A stretch of DNA of 64,000 bases from Arachidicoccus sp. BS20 (GCF_001659705.1 NZ_CP015971.1:2046001-2110000); one strand, 5' to 3'. Positions 1 through 9,703 are shown, counted from the stretch's first letter. Translations and numbers: made by a program. Notes: generated by a model not told the origin, from the letters alone.

Positions 1-613
1 CATGGTCAATGGAATGCAGGCAAAAGAAGTAATACTGAAAAGCGATGTACCCAATCTCGACTTGATTCCTTCGCACATTGATTTGGTGGGCGCGGAAATT
101 GAGATGATTAATTCGCCCAACCGCGAAAATGTGTTGAAAAATGTATTGCAGCCTGTGAAAGATTTGTACGATTTTATCGTGATTGATTGTTCGCCTTCTC
201 TCGGCTTGATTACTGTAAATTCTTTAGTTGCTGCAGATAGCGTGGTTGTTCCTGTACAATGCGAATTTTTTGCACTGGAAGGTTTGGGGAAATTATTGAA
301 CACCATAAAAATTGTTCAAAACCGCTTGAATCCCGACTTACAAATCGAAGGCATTTTAATGACAATGTACGATGGTCGCTTGCGCCTGAGCAATCAGGTT
401 GTGAGCGAAGTAAGAAGACATTTTGACGATCTGGTTTTCGACACCATCATTCATCGCAATACAAGATTGAGTGAAGCGCCGAGCTTCGGAAAACCTGTTG
501 TACTCTATGATTCGGAAAGCAAGGGTGCAATCAACTATGTGAATTTAGCAAAAGAAGTGTTGCAAAAAAATAATTTGGTCAAAAGCGCAGGCAAAGCCAA
601 AGCTGAGCAATAA
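1..613 (+). CDS. parA: ParA family chromosome-partitioning ATPase, 3' part
   Basis: The 5' end lies outside the window; the reading frame is already open at base 1. ParA/Soj is a deviant-Walker ATPase that moves ParB-parS complexes over the nucleoid. The visible 203 residues hold the Soj signatures NLDLIPSHIDLVGAEIEM, the Walker B-like stretch FIVIDCSPSLGL and the PVQCEFFALEGL segment. The N-terminal KGGVGKT loop expected for a protein of about 250-270 residues is not in the window. parB follows 23 bases downstream on the same strand, the usual order. The first ATG seen (base 2) is therefore an internal methionine, not the start. Confidence 0.95.
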   Translation, partial: MVNGMQAKEVILKSDVPNLDLIPSHIDLVGAEIEMINSPNRENVLKNVLQPVKDLYDFIVIDCSPSLGLITVNSLVAADSVVVPVQCEFFALEGLGKLLNTIKIVQNRLNPDLQIEGILMTMYDGRLRLSNQVVSEVRRHFDDLVFDTIIHRNTRLSEAPSFGKPVVLYDSESKGAINYVNLAKEVLQKNNLVKSAGKAKAEQ

Positions 614-636
614 ATTAAAACAATCGGGAATAAATA

Positions 637-1584
637 ATGGCTGTATCAAACAAAGTAACTCCACCAAAAGCATTTAAACAAGGCAAAGAAGCATTGGGCA
701 AAGGTATTCGTTCTTTGCTGGCAAATATTGATGAGGATTTAAAAACCACTTCCGGCAATCTGAAGCCAAAAGTGGTTGAAGAAGCTACAACCACCATGCG
801 TGTAGCTATTAGTGCTATTGAAGTAAATCCGAAAAATCCGCGCAACGATTTTGACGAGAAAGCTTTGAATGAACTGGCAGATTCTATTAAGCTGCACGAC
901 ATTATTCAACCACTAACCGTAAGTAAAACTGCTGACGGGAAATATCGTTTAATCGCGGGCGAGCGCCGTTTTCGCGCAGCAAAAATCGCCGGCTTGGCAG
1001 ACGTCCCCGTTTACATTCGTCAGGCAAATGATGCGGAATTATTGGAACTGGCGCTGTTGGAAAATTTGCAGCGCGAAGATTTGAATGCCATTGAAATTGG
1101 TTTGAGCTACCAGCGCATGATGGACGAACTTGCTTACACGCAGGAACAAGTTGCAGAGCGCATGGGCAAAGAAAGAAGCACGGTAGCAAACTACATCCGT
1201 TTACTGAAACTTCCGCCGGACGTGCAATTGGCAGTTCGCTACGGAACGCTGAGCATGGGACACGCGCGCGCATTGATTACTTTGGAAACGGTGGATAAAC
1301 AGCTTTTCGCTTTCAAAGAAATCAAGGAAAAAGGCTTGAGCGTTCGCCAAACCGAAGCATTGGTTCGCGAGTTGAGTAAAGATAAAAATACAACGGCAAA
1401 AGCAAAACCCGCCAACACATTGCCGCCTGCCTATAAAAAAATCGAAGACAATCTTGCTTCGTATTTTGGGACAAAAGTAAAATTGGCACATAGCAAGAAC
1501 GGCAATGGCAGCATCACTATTGAATATTATTCCTTGCAGGAACTTAACAAACTATTGGAAACGATGAACGTTCATGTGGGTTAA
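637..1584 (+). CDS. parB: ParB/Spo0J chromosome-partitioning protein
   Basis: Binds parS sites near the origin and spreads as a CTP-dependent clamp; partner of ParA encoded just upstream. The 315 residues show a basic N-terminus, a ParB/Srx nucleotide-binding fold (about 54-140) with the CTP-contacting GERRFRAAK motif near residues 108-116, and a helix-turn-helix at about 165-190 (TQEQVAERMGKERSTVANYI). The C-terminal dimerisation part follows. The ATG at 637 agrees with the N-terminal length of Bacteroidota ParB proteins. No canonical parS (TGTTNCACGTGNAACA) was recognised in the window. Confidence 0.96.
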   Translation: MAVSNKVTPPKAFKQGKEALGKGIRSLLANIDEDLKTTSGNLKPKVVEEATTTMRVAISAIEVNPKNPRNDFDEKALNELADSIKLHDIIQPLTVSKTADGKYRLIAGERRFRAAKIAGLADVPVYIRQANDAELLELALLENLQREDLNAIEIGLSYQRMMDELAYTQEQVAERMGKERSTVANYIRLLKLPPDVQLAVRYGTLSMGHARALITLETVDKQLFAFKEIKEKGLSVRQTEALVRELSKDKNTTAKAKPANTLPPAYKKIEDNLASYFGTKVKLAHSKNGNGSITIEYYSLQELNKLLETMNVHVG

Positions 1585-1593
1585 TTTTACTTA

Positions 1594-2391
1594 ATGCGAT
1601 ATTTTAAAATATTCATTTTACTTTTCTTTTTGTTTTTTAGCAAGAGCAATTTTTTGTTGGCACAGCGAAACGATTCTTTGCGTCGGGTGATGAGCAAAAA
1701 CACACTTTTTCCGCTCGTGAAAAAAGATTCCGTTACAGCAAAAGATTCGCTTCAACCCATAAAAAACGTCGGCGATTCTATTGCAAAAAACGCAATGATG
1801 CAGCCTGTGCAACCCGTTGCAAAACCCGCACGCGACACTTTTTTTCTCTTTCGTAAAAAACACACGCCCAAAGGCGCAACTTTGCGTTCATTGATTTTTC
1901 CCGGTTGGGGACAAGCCTACAATCACGAATACTGGAAAGTACCTTTGGCTTGGGCTGCGGTAGGCATCCCTATTTATACATATATTGATAATACCAACGA
2001 ATACCACAAAGCACAGTTTGCCTATCACGCTATTTTTATCTCGCTGCCGGCAGGTCAATATCCCGGAGCAACGGGCGACGATTCGCAAATCAAAAACATT
2101 GACCCACGGTTTTTAAAAGCGTACAATCAATATATTTCCGGACAAGCGACTACGGCAAACAAGGTTCAGTTTCTTACTTTTCTGCAATCGTATAGAAATA
2201 CCTTTCGCAGCTATCGCGATTATTCCATTTTGGCAACCATATTATTGTGGGGTTTACAAGTCGCGGATGCCACTGTTTTCGGACATTTGCGGGAGTTTGA
2301 TGTAAGTCCTGATTTGAGTTTGAAAGTTGCACCTGCGTATTTTCAATATGCAAAAGCGCCGGGAATAACAGTGATAATGAATATAAAATGA
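1594..2391 (+). CDS. DUF5683 domain membrane-associated protein
   Basis: A protein of 265 residues with an N-terminal hydrophobic signal (about residues 4-23, ending LLAQ) followed by a polar linker. A DUF5683 domain starts near residue 90 with the sequence TLRSLIFPGWGQAYNHEYWK. It has two or three hydrophobic stretches (about 105-120, 205-220). The family has no known function but in Bacteroidota sits between parB and dapB, as here, nine bases after parB. The position suggests co-transcription with parAB. It probably resides in the cell envelope; nothing in the sequence suggests catalysis. Confidence 0.85.
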   Translation: MRYFKIFILLFFLFFSKSNFLLAQRNDSLRRVMSKNTLFPLVKKDSVTAKDSLQPIKNVGDSIAKNAMMQPVQPVAKPARDTFFLFRKKHTPKGATLRSLIFPGWGQAYNHEYWKVPLAWAAVGIPIYTYIDNTNEYHKAQFAYHAIFISLPAGQYPGATGDDSQIKNIDPRFLKAYNQYISGQATTANKVQFLTFLQSYRNTFRSYRDYSILATILLWGLQVADATVFGHLREFDVSPDLSLKVAPAYFQYAKAPGITVIMNIK

Positions 2392-2400
2392 ACCAAATTG

Positions 2401-2487
2401 CATGAGTCGTGAAACGTCAGTAGTGAGAACACCTGCATTCATGTTTTACAAAATGAAATTCGTGTAATTTGCAAAAATTCGTGTAAT
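2401..2487. repeat. Intergenic repeat debris upstream of dapB
   Basis: The 104-base gap before dapB contains GTGAAACGTCAGTA (2409-2422), a near-copy of GTGAAACGTGAGTA at 23703-23716. It also has two direct copies of AATTCGTGTAAT (2457-2468 and 2476-2487) 19 bases apart. Short dispersed repeats of this kind are common between genes in Bacteroidota. Confidence 0.6.
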
Positions 2488-2495
2488 AAAAAAAT

Positions 2496-3212
2496 ATGAA
2501 AATAGCATTAATCGGTTACGGAAAAATGGGCAAAGCCATTGAAGAAATTGCTTTAGCAAAAGGGCATGAAATTGTATTGAAAATTTCTTCTTCAACAATT
2601 GATTTGCTGACCAAAGAAAACTTGCAGCAAGCCGATGTTGCGATTGAATTTACCAATCCCGAATCGGCTGTACAAAATATTAAACTTTGCGCAGATGCAG
2701 GCGTGCCGTGCATTTCAGGCTCAACGGGCTGGCTGAAAAACTGGCATGAAGTTGTAAATTATGTAAACGAAAAACAAGGCGCATTTTTGTACGGAAGCAA
2801 TTTCAGCATCGGTGTAAATTTGTTTTTTGAGCTGAATAAATATTTGGCAAAGTTGATGAAGCCATACAAAGATTATGATGTTTCGCTGGAAGAAATTCAT
2901 CATACACATAAAAAAGATGCGCCAAGCGGAACGGCTATAACGCTTGCGGAACAAGTGTTGCATGAAATTACTTCAAAGAAAAATTGGGTAAATGCGCCGA
3001 GCGGTAATAAAGAAGATTTGGTTATTCTTTCGCAAAGAATTGACCCTGCGCCCGGCACGCATACCATAAAATATAGTTCCGAAATTGACGATATTGAAAT
3101 CACGCATACGGCGCATAACCGCAAAGGATTTGCAGGCGGCGCGGTACTTGCAGCGGAATTTATCAAAGACAAAAAAGGTATTTTTACAATGCAGGATGTA
3201 TTGTTTAGATAG
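2496..3212 (+). CDS. dapB: 4-hydroxy-tetrahydrodipicolinate reductase
   Basis: Reduces hydroxy-tetrahydrodipicolinate with NAD(P)H in the diaminopimelate/lysine pathway, so it supplies peptidoglycan and protein synthesis in the cytoplasm. The 238 residues start with the Rossmann motif GYGKMGKA (about 7-14). They contain the catalytic signature EIHHTHKKDAPSGTA (about 132-146), with the His-His and Lys of the active site, and end in the dimerisation domain with AHNRKGFAGGAVLAA. The protein is shorter than the 273-residue E. coli enzyme, as is usual in Bacteroidota. It follows the parAB-DUF5683 group after a repeat-bearing gap and may have its own promoter. Confidence 0.96.
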   Translation: MKIALIGYGKMGKAIEEIALAKGHEIVLKISSSTIDLLTKENLQQADVAIEFTNPESAVQNIKLCADAGVPCISGSTGWLKNWHEVVNYVNEKQGAFLYGSNFSIGVNLFFELNKYLAKLMKPYKDYDVSLEEIHHTHKKDAPSGTAITLAEQVLHEITSKKNWVNAPSGNKEDLVILSQRIDPAPGTHTIKYSSEIDDIEITHTAHNRKGFAGGAVLAAEFIKDKKGIFTMQDVLFR

Positions 3213-3246
3213 GCACAATTCATAAATCACAAATCATCATTCATAA

Positions 3247-4641
3247 ATGTTTTCTCCAGAACTCATACAACAATTCAAATCTATCATCGGCGACAATTAT
3301 GTTTTTGCCGATGAAGAAACATTGCAGCATTATTCGCATGACGAAACAGAGAAGCTTTCTTATTTGCCTTCTGTTGTTTTAAAACCAAAAACAACAGAAG
3401 AAATAAGTGCAATTTTAAAAATTTGTAATGAACAAAAAATTCCTGTAACGCCGCGCGGCGCGGGAACAGGCTTGAGCGGCGGCGCATTGCCAAACTTAGG
3501 CGGCGTGCTGCTTTCAACGGAACGGCTCAATCAAATTTTAGAAATTGATGAAAGAAATTTGCAAGTGATTACAGAACCCGGCGTGGTTACGGAAGAACTG
3601 CAAAACGCCGTAAAAGAAAAGAATCTGTTTTATCCGCCTGACCCGCAAAGTAAAGGTTCGTGCTTTATCGGCGGCAACATTGCGGAAAACAGCGGCGGTC
3701 CCAAAGCCGTGAAATACGGCACTGTAAAAGATTATGTGTTGAACCTTGAAGTGGTTTTGCCTACAGGCGAAATTATTTGGACGGGCGCAAATGTGATAAA
3801 AAATGCAACAGGTTATAATCTTACGCAACTTATTGTCGGCAGTGAAGGAACGCTTGGCATTGTTACAAAAATTGTATTGCGATTAATTCCTCTACCCAAA
3901 TTTGATTTGCTTATGCTCGTGCCTTTTCATTCTGTTGAAAAAGCAGGCGAAGCCGTGAGTGCCATATTCTGCGCGGGTTTCACGCCGAGTGCGTTGGAAT
4001 TGGTAGAGATAAATGCATTGAAAATTACAAGCGATTATGTCGATAATCAAACAGTTCCCGTGCATGACGGCATTGCTGCACATTTGATTATTGAAGTGGA
4101 CGGTAATAATCAAGATGTGTTGATGCAGGATATGCAAGCCATCGCGGTTTTGTTGGAAAACTATGACACCGACGAAATCTTTTTTGCCGATGACGCGCAG
4201 CAAAAAGAAGAACTTTGGAAGCTCCGTCGCAAAACTGCGGAAGCCGTAAAATTGAAAGGTTATACGATTGAAGAAGATACCGTTGTGCCGCGTGCGGAAT
4301 TGCCTGCGCTCATCAACGGTGCGAAAGCCTTAGGCGTTGAACATAACTTTGATGTGGTTTGTTACGGACACGCAGGAGACGGAAATTTACACATCAGGAT
4401 TCGGAAAGAAGGCATATCGAATAGTCATGGAAATGCAGAGATGACGGGCATTCTGGCGGAATTGTTTAAGTTGGTAAAAACACTTGGCGGAACGATTAGT
4501 GCAGAACACGGAATAGGGTTGATACAAAAAACATATATGCCGATTGTGTTTGATGAAGTGCAATTAAATTTGATGCGCGGCATTAAAAAAGTATTCGACC
4601 CGAATAATATTTTGAATGTAGGGAAAATTTTTGATATATAA
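3247..4641 (+). CDS. FAD-linked 2-hydroxy-acid oxidase (GlcD-like)
   Basis: A flavoprotein of 464 residues of the D-lactate/glycolate dehydrogenase type. It has an FAD-binding PCMH domain (about 40-215) with PRGAGTGLSGGALP and GSEGTLGIVTK, followed by the FAD-oxidase C-terminal domain (about 220-462) with the metal/substrate motif YGHAGDGNLH and the ending EHGIGL..K. It oxidises a 2-hydroxy acid and passes electrons to the respiratory chain or another acceptor; the precise substrate (glycolate or D-lactate) cannot be told from sequence. No separate Fe-S subunit is adjacent. The start ATG at 3247 lies just behind an AT-rich spacer. Confidence 0.9.
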   Translation: MFSPELIQQFKSIIGDNYVFADEETLQHYSHDETEKLSYLPSVVLKPKTTEEISAILKICNEQKIPVTPRGAGTGLSGGALPNLGGVLLSTERLNQILEIDERNLQVITEPGVVTEELQNAVKEKNLFYPPDPQSKGSCFIGGNIAENSGGPKAVKYGTVKDYVLNLEVVLPTGEIIWTGANVIKNATGYNLTQLIVGSEGTLGIVTKIVLRLIPLPKFDLLMLVPFHSVEKAGEAVSAIFCAGFTPSALELVEINALKITSDYVDNQTVPVHDGIAAHLIIEVDGNNQDVLMQDMQAIAVLLENYDTDEIFFADDAQQKEELWKLRRKTAEAVKLKGYTIEEDTVVPRAELPALINGAKALGVEHNFDVVCYGHAGDGNLHIRIRKEGISNSHGNAEMTGILAELFKLVKTLGGTISAEHGIGLIQKTYMPIVFDEVQLNLMRGIKKVFDPNNILNVGKIFDI

Positions 4642-4646
4642 TTTTT

Positions 4647-4693
4647 GCCACAGATGCACAGATAAAATTAAAATTCATCTGTGTATCTGTGGC
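4647..4693. repeat. Inverted repeat GCCACAGATGCACAGAT
   Basis: Arms 4647-4663 and 4677-4693 pair over 17 bases with one mismatch around a 13-base loop, starting six bases after the stop of the FAD oxidase. It resembles the inverted repeat at 9639-9692 (13 of 17 arm bases alike), so both belong to one dispersed family. It can also act as a transcription terminator, though it lacks a U tract. Confidence 0.75.
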
Positions 4694-4712
4694 TTATTTC
4701 AAAACAATTTTT

Positions 4713-5351
4713 ATGATAAAGAAATTATTTATTCTTGTATTCTCTGTAACCCTTGCTGCATCAGTGTTTGCGCAAGACACAACCGATATAAACGATGACA
4801 TTCCCGAAGTAAGCAATGTGCATTATCAACCTTCACGCGCCAATAAATTTCATCATTATTTTGTCGGCGGTAATTTGGTTGCAGGCTTCGGCGACGGTGG
4901 CGGAGCGTTTGGGATTAATCCGTCCATCGGTTATTCTGTTAATCAATATGTAGATGTAGGCATTGCGTTAAACGCTGTTTATAATTATCAAAAATATTAT
5001 AACGACGATAAGCAACACACGTGGAACATAGGCGCAGCGCCGTTTGCGAGAATTTATCCTGTTCCGTTTTTGTTCTTTGAAGCATCGTTTGAAGATAATT
5101 ATGTGCATTCAAAATACATTCCCTATGGCGAACAATCTTACAGCGACCATTGGAATGTGCCGAGCATCATCGGCTCAATTGGTTATGCGCAGCGGGTTTA
5201 CGGGCAATCGTATTTTTTCTTTAGCGTGGGAATGGATTTTCTCAATAATAAAAATTCGCCTTATCGCGAACAGTATTATGATGAAAATAATGTGCTTCGT
5301 TCAAAAGTTCAACCGATTGTCCGCACAGGTTTTGGCGTCAATCTTTGGTAA
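4713..5351 (+). CDS. Secreted small outer-membrane beta-barrel protein
   Basis: 212 residues from the ATG at 4713. A GTG at 4689 would also be in frame but falls inside the inverted repeat and would precede the signal peptide with nine extra residues. The signal peptide MIKKLFILVFSVTLAASVFA is clear. The mature part has alternating aromatic and glycine-rich strands (for example GGNLVAGFGDGGGAFGINPSIGY) and ends in FGVNLW, with the terminal aromatic typical of beta-barrels inserted by BamA. No family name is certain; function unknown. Its last 14 bases overlap the convergent LOG-family gene. Confidence 0.75.
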   Translation: MIKKLFILVFSVTLAASVFAQDTTDINDDIPEVSNVHYQPSRANKFHHYFVGGNLVAGFGDGGGAFGINPSIGYSVNQYVDVGIALNAVYNYQKYYNDDKQHTWNIGAAPFARIYPVPFLFFEASFEDNYVHSKYIPYGEQSYSDHWNVPSIIGSIGYAQRVYGQSYFFFSVGMDFLNNKNSPYREQYYDENNVLRSKVQPIVRTGFGVNLW

Positions 5352-5874
5352 GCAATTGCAATACCTCTTCGGGCGTTGAACATATTTCTATTTTATTTTC
5401 GGAATACAAAAATCCTTCATTGAACATATTCTCAATGTGCTGAACAAGTGCATTGTAAAAGCCAGCGGAGTTCAATAAAATTACTTTTTTGTCGTGAATA
5501 CTCAACACATTCCAGGTAATGGTTTCAAACATTTCATCGAGCGTGCCGTTGCCACCGGGCAATATCAAAATGGCTTCGCTCAAGCTATACATCATTTGTT
5601 TGCGCGTGTGCATATCGTCCACAATATGAATTTGCGTAAGCGATTTGTGCGCACGTTCTCTATCGACTAACCTTTTGGGAATAATACCGATAATTTTTCC
5701 GGCGTTTTCCAAAGCCGCATTTGCCACAGCGCCCATAAGACCTGAGTTTCCGCCGCCGTAAACAATATCTATTTTATTTTCTGCCAATAATTTTCCTAAT
5801 GTTTCTGCATGTTGAATATAGATTGGATTATTCCCGTTTTGTGAACCGCAAAAGACCGCGACCGATTGTAGCAT
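5338..5874 (-). CDS. LOG family protein (TIGR00730), nucleotide phosphoribohydrolase
   Basis: 178 residues with a Rossmann fold beginning SVAVFCGSQNG and the family signature PGGNGTLDE (about 103-111), including the catalytic Arg/Glu region (MHTRKQMM). Members hydrolyse cytokinin riboside 5'-monophosphates or other nucleoside monophosphates to free base and ribose 5-phosphate; in non-plant-associated bacteria the physiological substrate is usually AMP-like or unknown. The protein is cytoplasmic and monocistronic here, convergent with the beta-barrel gene. Confidence 0.9.
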   Translation of the reverse strand: MLQSVAVFCGSQNGNNPIYIQHAETLGKLLAENKIDIVYGGGNSGLMGAVANAALENAGKIIGIIPKRLVDRERAHKSLTQIHIVDDMHTRKQMMYSLSEAILILPGGNGTLDEMFETITWNVLSIHDKKVILLNSAGFYNALVQHIENMFNEGFLYSENKIEICSTPEEVLQLLTKD

Positions 5875-6111
5875 AATGAAATATTTGGGGTTAAAGATAG
5901 AAAGGCAGCGGCAAATATGAATAACTCATTTTATTATGGATTGATGAATTTTACAACGATATTTTTCATTCTTTTTCCGCCAATAAATATTGACAGGTTA
6001 TCATCAAGCCAAAAACAGCTTCCTCAAAAAGTACCCGAAGCGATATTTGTGAAAATATTTTCTATTTTTTGGACAGGAATTATTTTAATCTTTATCTTTG
6101 CAGCCCCGTAC

Positions 6112-6186
<75 letters not shown>

Positions 6187-6194
6187 CCCGCTTT

Positions 6195-6233
6195 AAAAGC
6201 TCTGTAAGCTAATAGCTTTCAGGGCTTTTTTTC
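6195..6233 (+). terminator. Rho-independent terminator of tRNA-His
   Basis: AAAAGC.CTG.AAGCT pairs with AGCTT.CAG.GCTTTT around a short AAT loop and is followed by a run of T (to 6232). Confidence 0.8.
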
Positions 6234-6245
6234 TAAAACAATGAT

Positions 6246-6812
6246 ATGCCTTTTCACACTCCCGTTTATTATTGGGCAATGCCGGTTGCCTGTGCCTTCA
6301 GTTCCTGGGGGTTTGTCTGTCTCCTGATTTATTTTTTCAGAAAAAAACAAAAATCGTTAAAAGACGCATTGGCAAAAGAGTTTTCAAAATTGCTGCTGTC
6401 AAATAAAGAAGTAATTAAAAACAGTATCGCGTCGCAAGACAATGTTGAAAAAATTATTCCCGAACTGGATAAACATATACATGAATTTATTGCCGTAAAA
6501 GTTCCGAAGGAAATGCCGATGATAGCCATGTTTATCGGCGAAAAAACCACTCATCAAATTAAAGAGATTTTTATGAAAGAATTGAGTGCTTTGTTTCCGG
6601 TAGTTCTTTCACAATACTTTGACAAAGTATTTTCGGAAGAAAAGCTACGAAAAATAGCCGAACAACAATTATCCGGTTCTTCTGAAACAAGCATAGCACA
6701 GGCGTTACAGCAAAAATATAAACCATTGCTTTTGAAAATAAAAGCTATCGCATTTATTTTCGGCTTAGTCTTGGGCGTCATATTTATATTGGCTATACAT
6801 CTGCTTACCTAA
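6246..6812 (+). CDS. DUF445-like membrane protein
   Basis: 188 residues with hydrophobic helices at both ends (about 8-30 and 165-187) and a charged, helical middle. The central segment MPMIAMFIGEKTTHQIKEIFMKELSALFP matches the C-terminal half of Bacteroidota DUF445 (YheB/YjiN-like) proteins, which also end in a single transmembrane helix. The N-terminal part does not show the usual GWxTNxxAIKMLF motif, so this is a divergent or shortened member. Function unknown. It follows the tRNA terminator, so it must have its own promoter; an in-frame ATG at 6279 is an alternative start. Confidence 0.65.
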   Translation: MPFHTPVYYWAMPVACAFSSWGFVCLLIYFFRKKQKSLKDALAKEFSKLLLSNKEVIKNSIASQDNVEKIIPELDKHIHEFIAVKVPKEMPMIAMFIGEKTTHQIKEIFMKELSALFPVVLSQYFDKVFSEEKLRKIAEQQLSGSSETSIAQALQQKYKPLLLKIKAIAFIFGLVLGVIFILAIHLLT

Positions 6813-7007
6813 AGATTTACCGAAACTGCCGAATCAACAAATTGTTAATTCAACCAATCATTTCATTATAAGTCTAACCTTTGCACCACTCATAAAGCAA
6901 GTGCATTTGTTATCATTTTTACTGCTCAATTTTGTGTAGCAAAAAGCAATCAGAATAACATTTAAACAAGCATACTTAAAGCTCAATCAAATTTATCAAT
7001 TATTTTT

Positions 7008-9617
7008 ATGAAGTATTTTTTCTCATTGGTTACAGGATTATTTTTTACGACTCTTTCATTCGCACAACAGGCTGGTAACAATCATCAGTTTTCAAAATTC
7101 CCACAGCAAAAAAACGGTATAATTTCCGGTATAGTGCTTGATTCCGCCACAAAACAACCGGTTGAAAGTGCAACTGTTTTTGTTTTTACAGAAGTCAAAG
7201 ACAGCGCCAGCGGTTCAACAAAAAAATTATTGGCAGGCAATGCTGTTTCTAAAAAAGACGGGAAATTTGAAATCAGCAATCTAACCTCTCCGGCAAAACT
7301 CAACATCCAGATTTCGGTAGTAGGAAAAGAAACGTTTGAAAGAACCGTTGTGCTTACCCGCGCAAATAACGAACAAAATATCGGCAATATTCTTTTACAA
7401 TCTACCGAAGGAAATCTTAAGACCGTTGTCGTAAACGGAACTGCGACCAAACCCTTTTTTGAAATGGGAACGGACAGAAAAATATTCAACGTAAGCCAAA
7501 GCTTAGTAAGCACCGGACAAACGGCGCAGGAAGTAATGGCGCAAATTCCATCTGTAAACGTGGACATCGACGGGAATGTAACGGTGCGCGGCGCAGCTCC
7601 TCAAATCTATGTGGACGGGATGCCTACACAACTTACGCTTGACCAAATTCCTTCGGACCTGATTGACAAAGTGGAGTTGATTACAAATCCGTCTGCAAAA
7701 TTTGACGCATCAACAGGCGGCGGCGGAATCATCAATATTGTTTTAAAGAAAAACAATACTACAGGCTATAACGGTGGACTAAACGCCGGTTCGGACACGC
7801 GCGGTTCTTATAATTTTGGCGGCGACCTTAATGTACGCATGGGCAAATGGAACATTTTCGCCACTGCAAACCATAGGTCAAGAAATTCCAAACAAACCAG
7901 CCATTCCGAAAGAGATTTTTATGATAATGGTATGCCAACAGGCAATTCCATTTATCAGCGCAGCGACGACAATAAAAATACCGGTTCGTTTACATTTGCC
8001 AATCTCGGAGCGAAATACAGCTTCAATAAAAGTAATAATGTAACGCTTTCCGGCAATTATGTAAAAGGTACTTTCGATGGAAATAATCCTCAATTAATCG
8101 ACTCTATCTTCGCAGATGAACCGGAAGTTTACGGCAATTTATTATCAAAATCGAGCTTTGGGTTTAAAAACTTCCAAGGCGACTTCAAATATCAGCACAA
8201 TTTTTCAAAAGACGGCGACCACAACATTTTGTTTGATGTGAATTATAGTCATGCGACATCGCATAATTTTACATCCACAACCAGCAGCACTTTTACCGAC
8301 CCGGATTTTCAAAATCAATACCTGCCCGACGTATTGCGTAACATTACAGGAAACGGTCCGCACAAAAACCTTGTATTTCAGGCAGATTATGCAAATCCTA
8401 TTACAAAAAACACAAAACTTGAAGCAGGCATACGCGGGCAAATAGAACAAGTCGCCAGCACGTCGTTACAATACACCGATTCTACCGGAACGGCAACAAA
8501 TCTTATATCGGACGAATATTTAGACCCACTCGCATCGAGCAAATATTCTTACAAAAATCAGGTGTATGCGGCTTACGGAATTTTCTCTTCAAAAGTGGGC
8601 GAAAAACTTTCTTATGAACTGGGAATGCGCGTGGAAAGCTCCAATTATAAAGGCACGCAATATACCATTCCGGCAAATGTAGCTACGCCGTTTAAAGTAA
8701 AATACGGCGCAGAACTTTTCCCAAGTGCATTTGCTACTTACAACTTGACCGACAAGCAGAATTTACAGGCTAATTATTCAAGAAAAGTAAACCGCCCCAA
8801 CTTCTTCCAGTTGCTACCGGTGTACAACTATTCCGACCCGTACAATATTCAGGTAGGTAATCCGGATTTGAAGCCGGAGTTTACCAGTATGTATGAATTG
8901 TCTTACGACAACAGCTATGGCAACAGAAGTAACTTTATGGCAAGTGCTTATTATCGTCATTCTTCCGACTTAATTGTGTCTTACCAATACAAACAAGGCG
9001 ATACATTCCTCAACACTTATGCCAATGCTGCAAGCAGCCAGACTTACGGATTGGAACTGACAGACATGATGACCATTGCCAAAATTTGGGATATGAATGC
9101 CAACTTTAATCTGTTTAATTCTCTCATTAAGAACATCGACTCTACAGGCGGCGGGCAAAATCAACGTGTGAGCTGGTTTGCAAAAATGAACAACAATATC
9201 AAATTGCCGGCAGGTTTTACATTTGAATTAAGCGGGCAATACAACGCAAAAACCGTTTTACCGAATAACAGCGGAAATGGTCATGGCTGGGGCAACAGCA
9301 ATATTGGAACGGCACAAGGCTACATTGCATCCCATTTCGACGTAGATGCAGCTATTAAAAAAGATTGGAAATGGGGCAAAGGCAACACACTTTCTTTCAC
9401 AGCAGCCATCAGCGATATTTTTGCGACGAACAAAACAGAAAGCTATTCTGTTACTTCTTACATGGTACAAAATAATTACAGGTTGCGCCAGCCAAGAGTT
9501 GTACGCTTTACACTCAGCTATCGTTTTGGCAAGCTGGATACCAATCTGTTTAAAAAGAGAAATAATCAGCAACCGCAGGACAACGGCGGCGATGACGGCG
9601 GATTTATGGGCATTTAA
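7008..9617 (+). CDS. Outer-membrane beta-barrel receptor with carboxypeptidase-like domain (OMP_b-brl_3 / TonB-dependent family)
   Basis: 869 residues: signal peptide MKYFFSLVTGLFFTTLSFAQ, a carboxypeptidase-regulatory-like domain (about 37-115), a plug domain (about 140-250; IPSVNVDIDGNVTVRG and IYVDGMPTQL), and a long beta-barrel with the typical NPDLKPE motif (about 620) ending RFTLSYRFGK. It resembles the TonB-dependent receptors of Bacteroidota that lack a SusD partner; none is adjacent, so the substrate is open. An AACCTTTG sequence near 6876-6883 resembles a -7 element but is not perfect. The gene is monocistronic or co-transcribed with the following methyltransferase. Confidence 0.88.
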   Translation: MKYFFSLVTGLFFTTLSFAQQAGNNHQFSKFPQQKNGIISGIVLDSATKQPVESATVFVFTEVKDSASGSTKKLLAGNAVSKKDGKFEISNLTSPAKLNIQISVVGKETFERTVVLTRANNEQNIGNILLQSTEGNLKTVVVNGTATKPFFEMGTDRKIFNVSQSLVSTGQTAQEVMAQIPSVNVDIDGNVTVRGAAPQIYVDGMPTQLTLDQIPSDLIDKVELITNPSAKFDASTGGGGIINIVLKKNNTTGYNGGLNAGSDTRGSYNFGGDLNVRMGKWNIFATANHRSRNSKQTSHSERDFYDNGMPTGNSIYQRSDDNKNTGSFTFANLGAKYSFNKSNNVTLSGNYVKGTFDGNNPQLIDSIFADEPEVYGNLLSKSSFGFKNFQGDFKYQHNFSKDGDHNILFDVNYSHATSHNFTSTTSSTFTDPDFQNQYLPDVLRNITGNGPHKNLVFQADYANPITKNTKLEAGIRGQIEQVASTSLQYTDSTGTATNLISDEYLDPLASSKYSYKNQVYAAYGIFSSKVGEKLSYELGMRVESSNYKGTQYTIPANVATPFKVKYGAELFPSAFATYNLTDKQNLQANYSRKVNRPNFFQLLPVYNYSDPYNIQVGNPDLKPEFTSMYELSYDNSYGNRSNFMASAYYRHSSDLIVSYQYKQGDTFLNTYANAASSQTYGLELTDMMTIAKIWDMNANFNLFNSLIKNIDSTGGGQNQRVSWFAKMNNNIKLPAGFTFELSGQYNAKTVLPNNSGNGHGWGNSNIGTAQGYIASHFDVDAAIKKDWKWGKGNTLSFTAAISDIFATNKTESYSVTSYMVQNNYRLRQPRVVRFTLSYRFGKLDTNLFKKRNNQQPQDNGGDDGGFMGI

Positions 9618-9638
9618 CCGACCCAATATTTTTAATAC

Positions 9639-9692
9639 AAAGCCGCAGATACACGAATAATTTCTAAATGAAATTTGTGCATCTGCGGCTTT
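9639..9692. repeat. Inverted repeat AAAGCCGCAGAT
   Basis: Left arm 9639-9655 pairs with right arm 9676-9692 (AAAGCCGCAGATrCACrA, two mismatches), central AT-rich loop. It is the second member of the family seen at 4647-4693. The right arm runs up to the start region of the methyltransferase gene. Confidence 0.75.
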
Positions 9693-9703
9693 ATCTTTGC
9701 CGC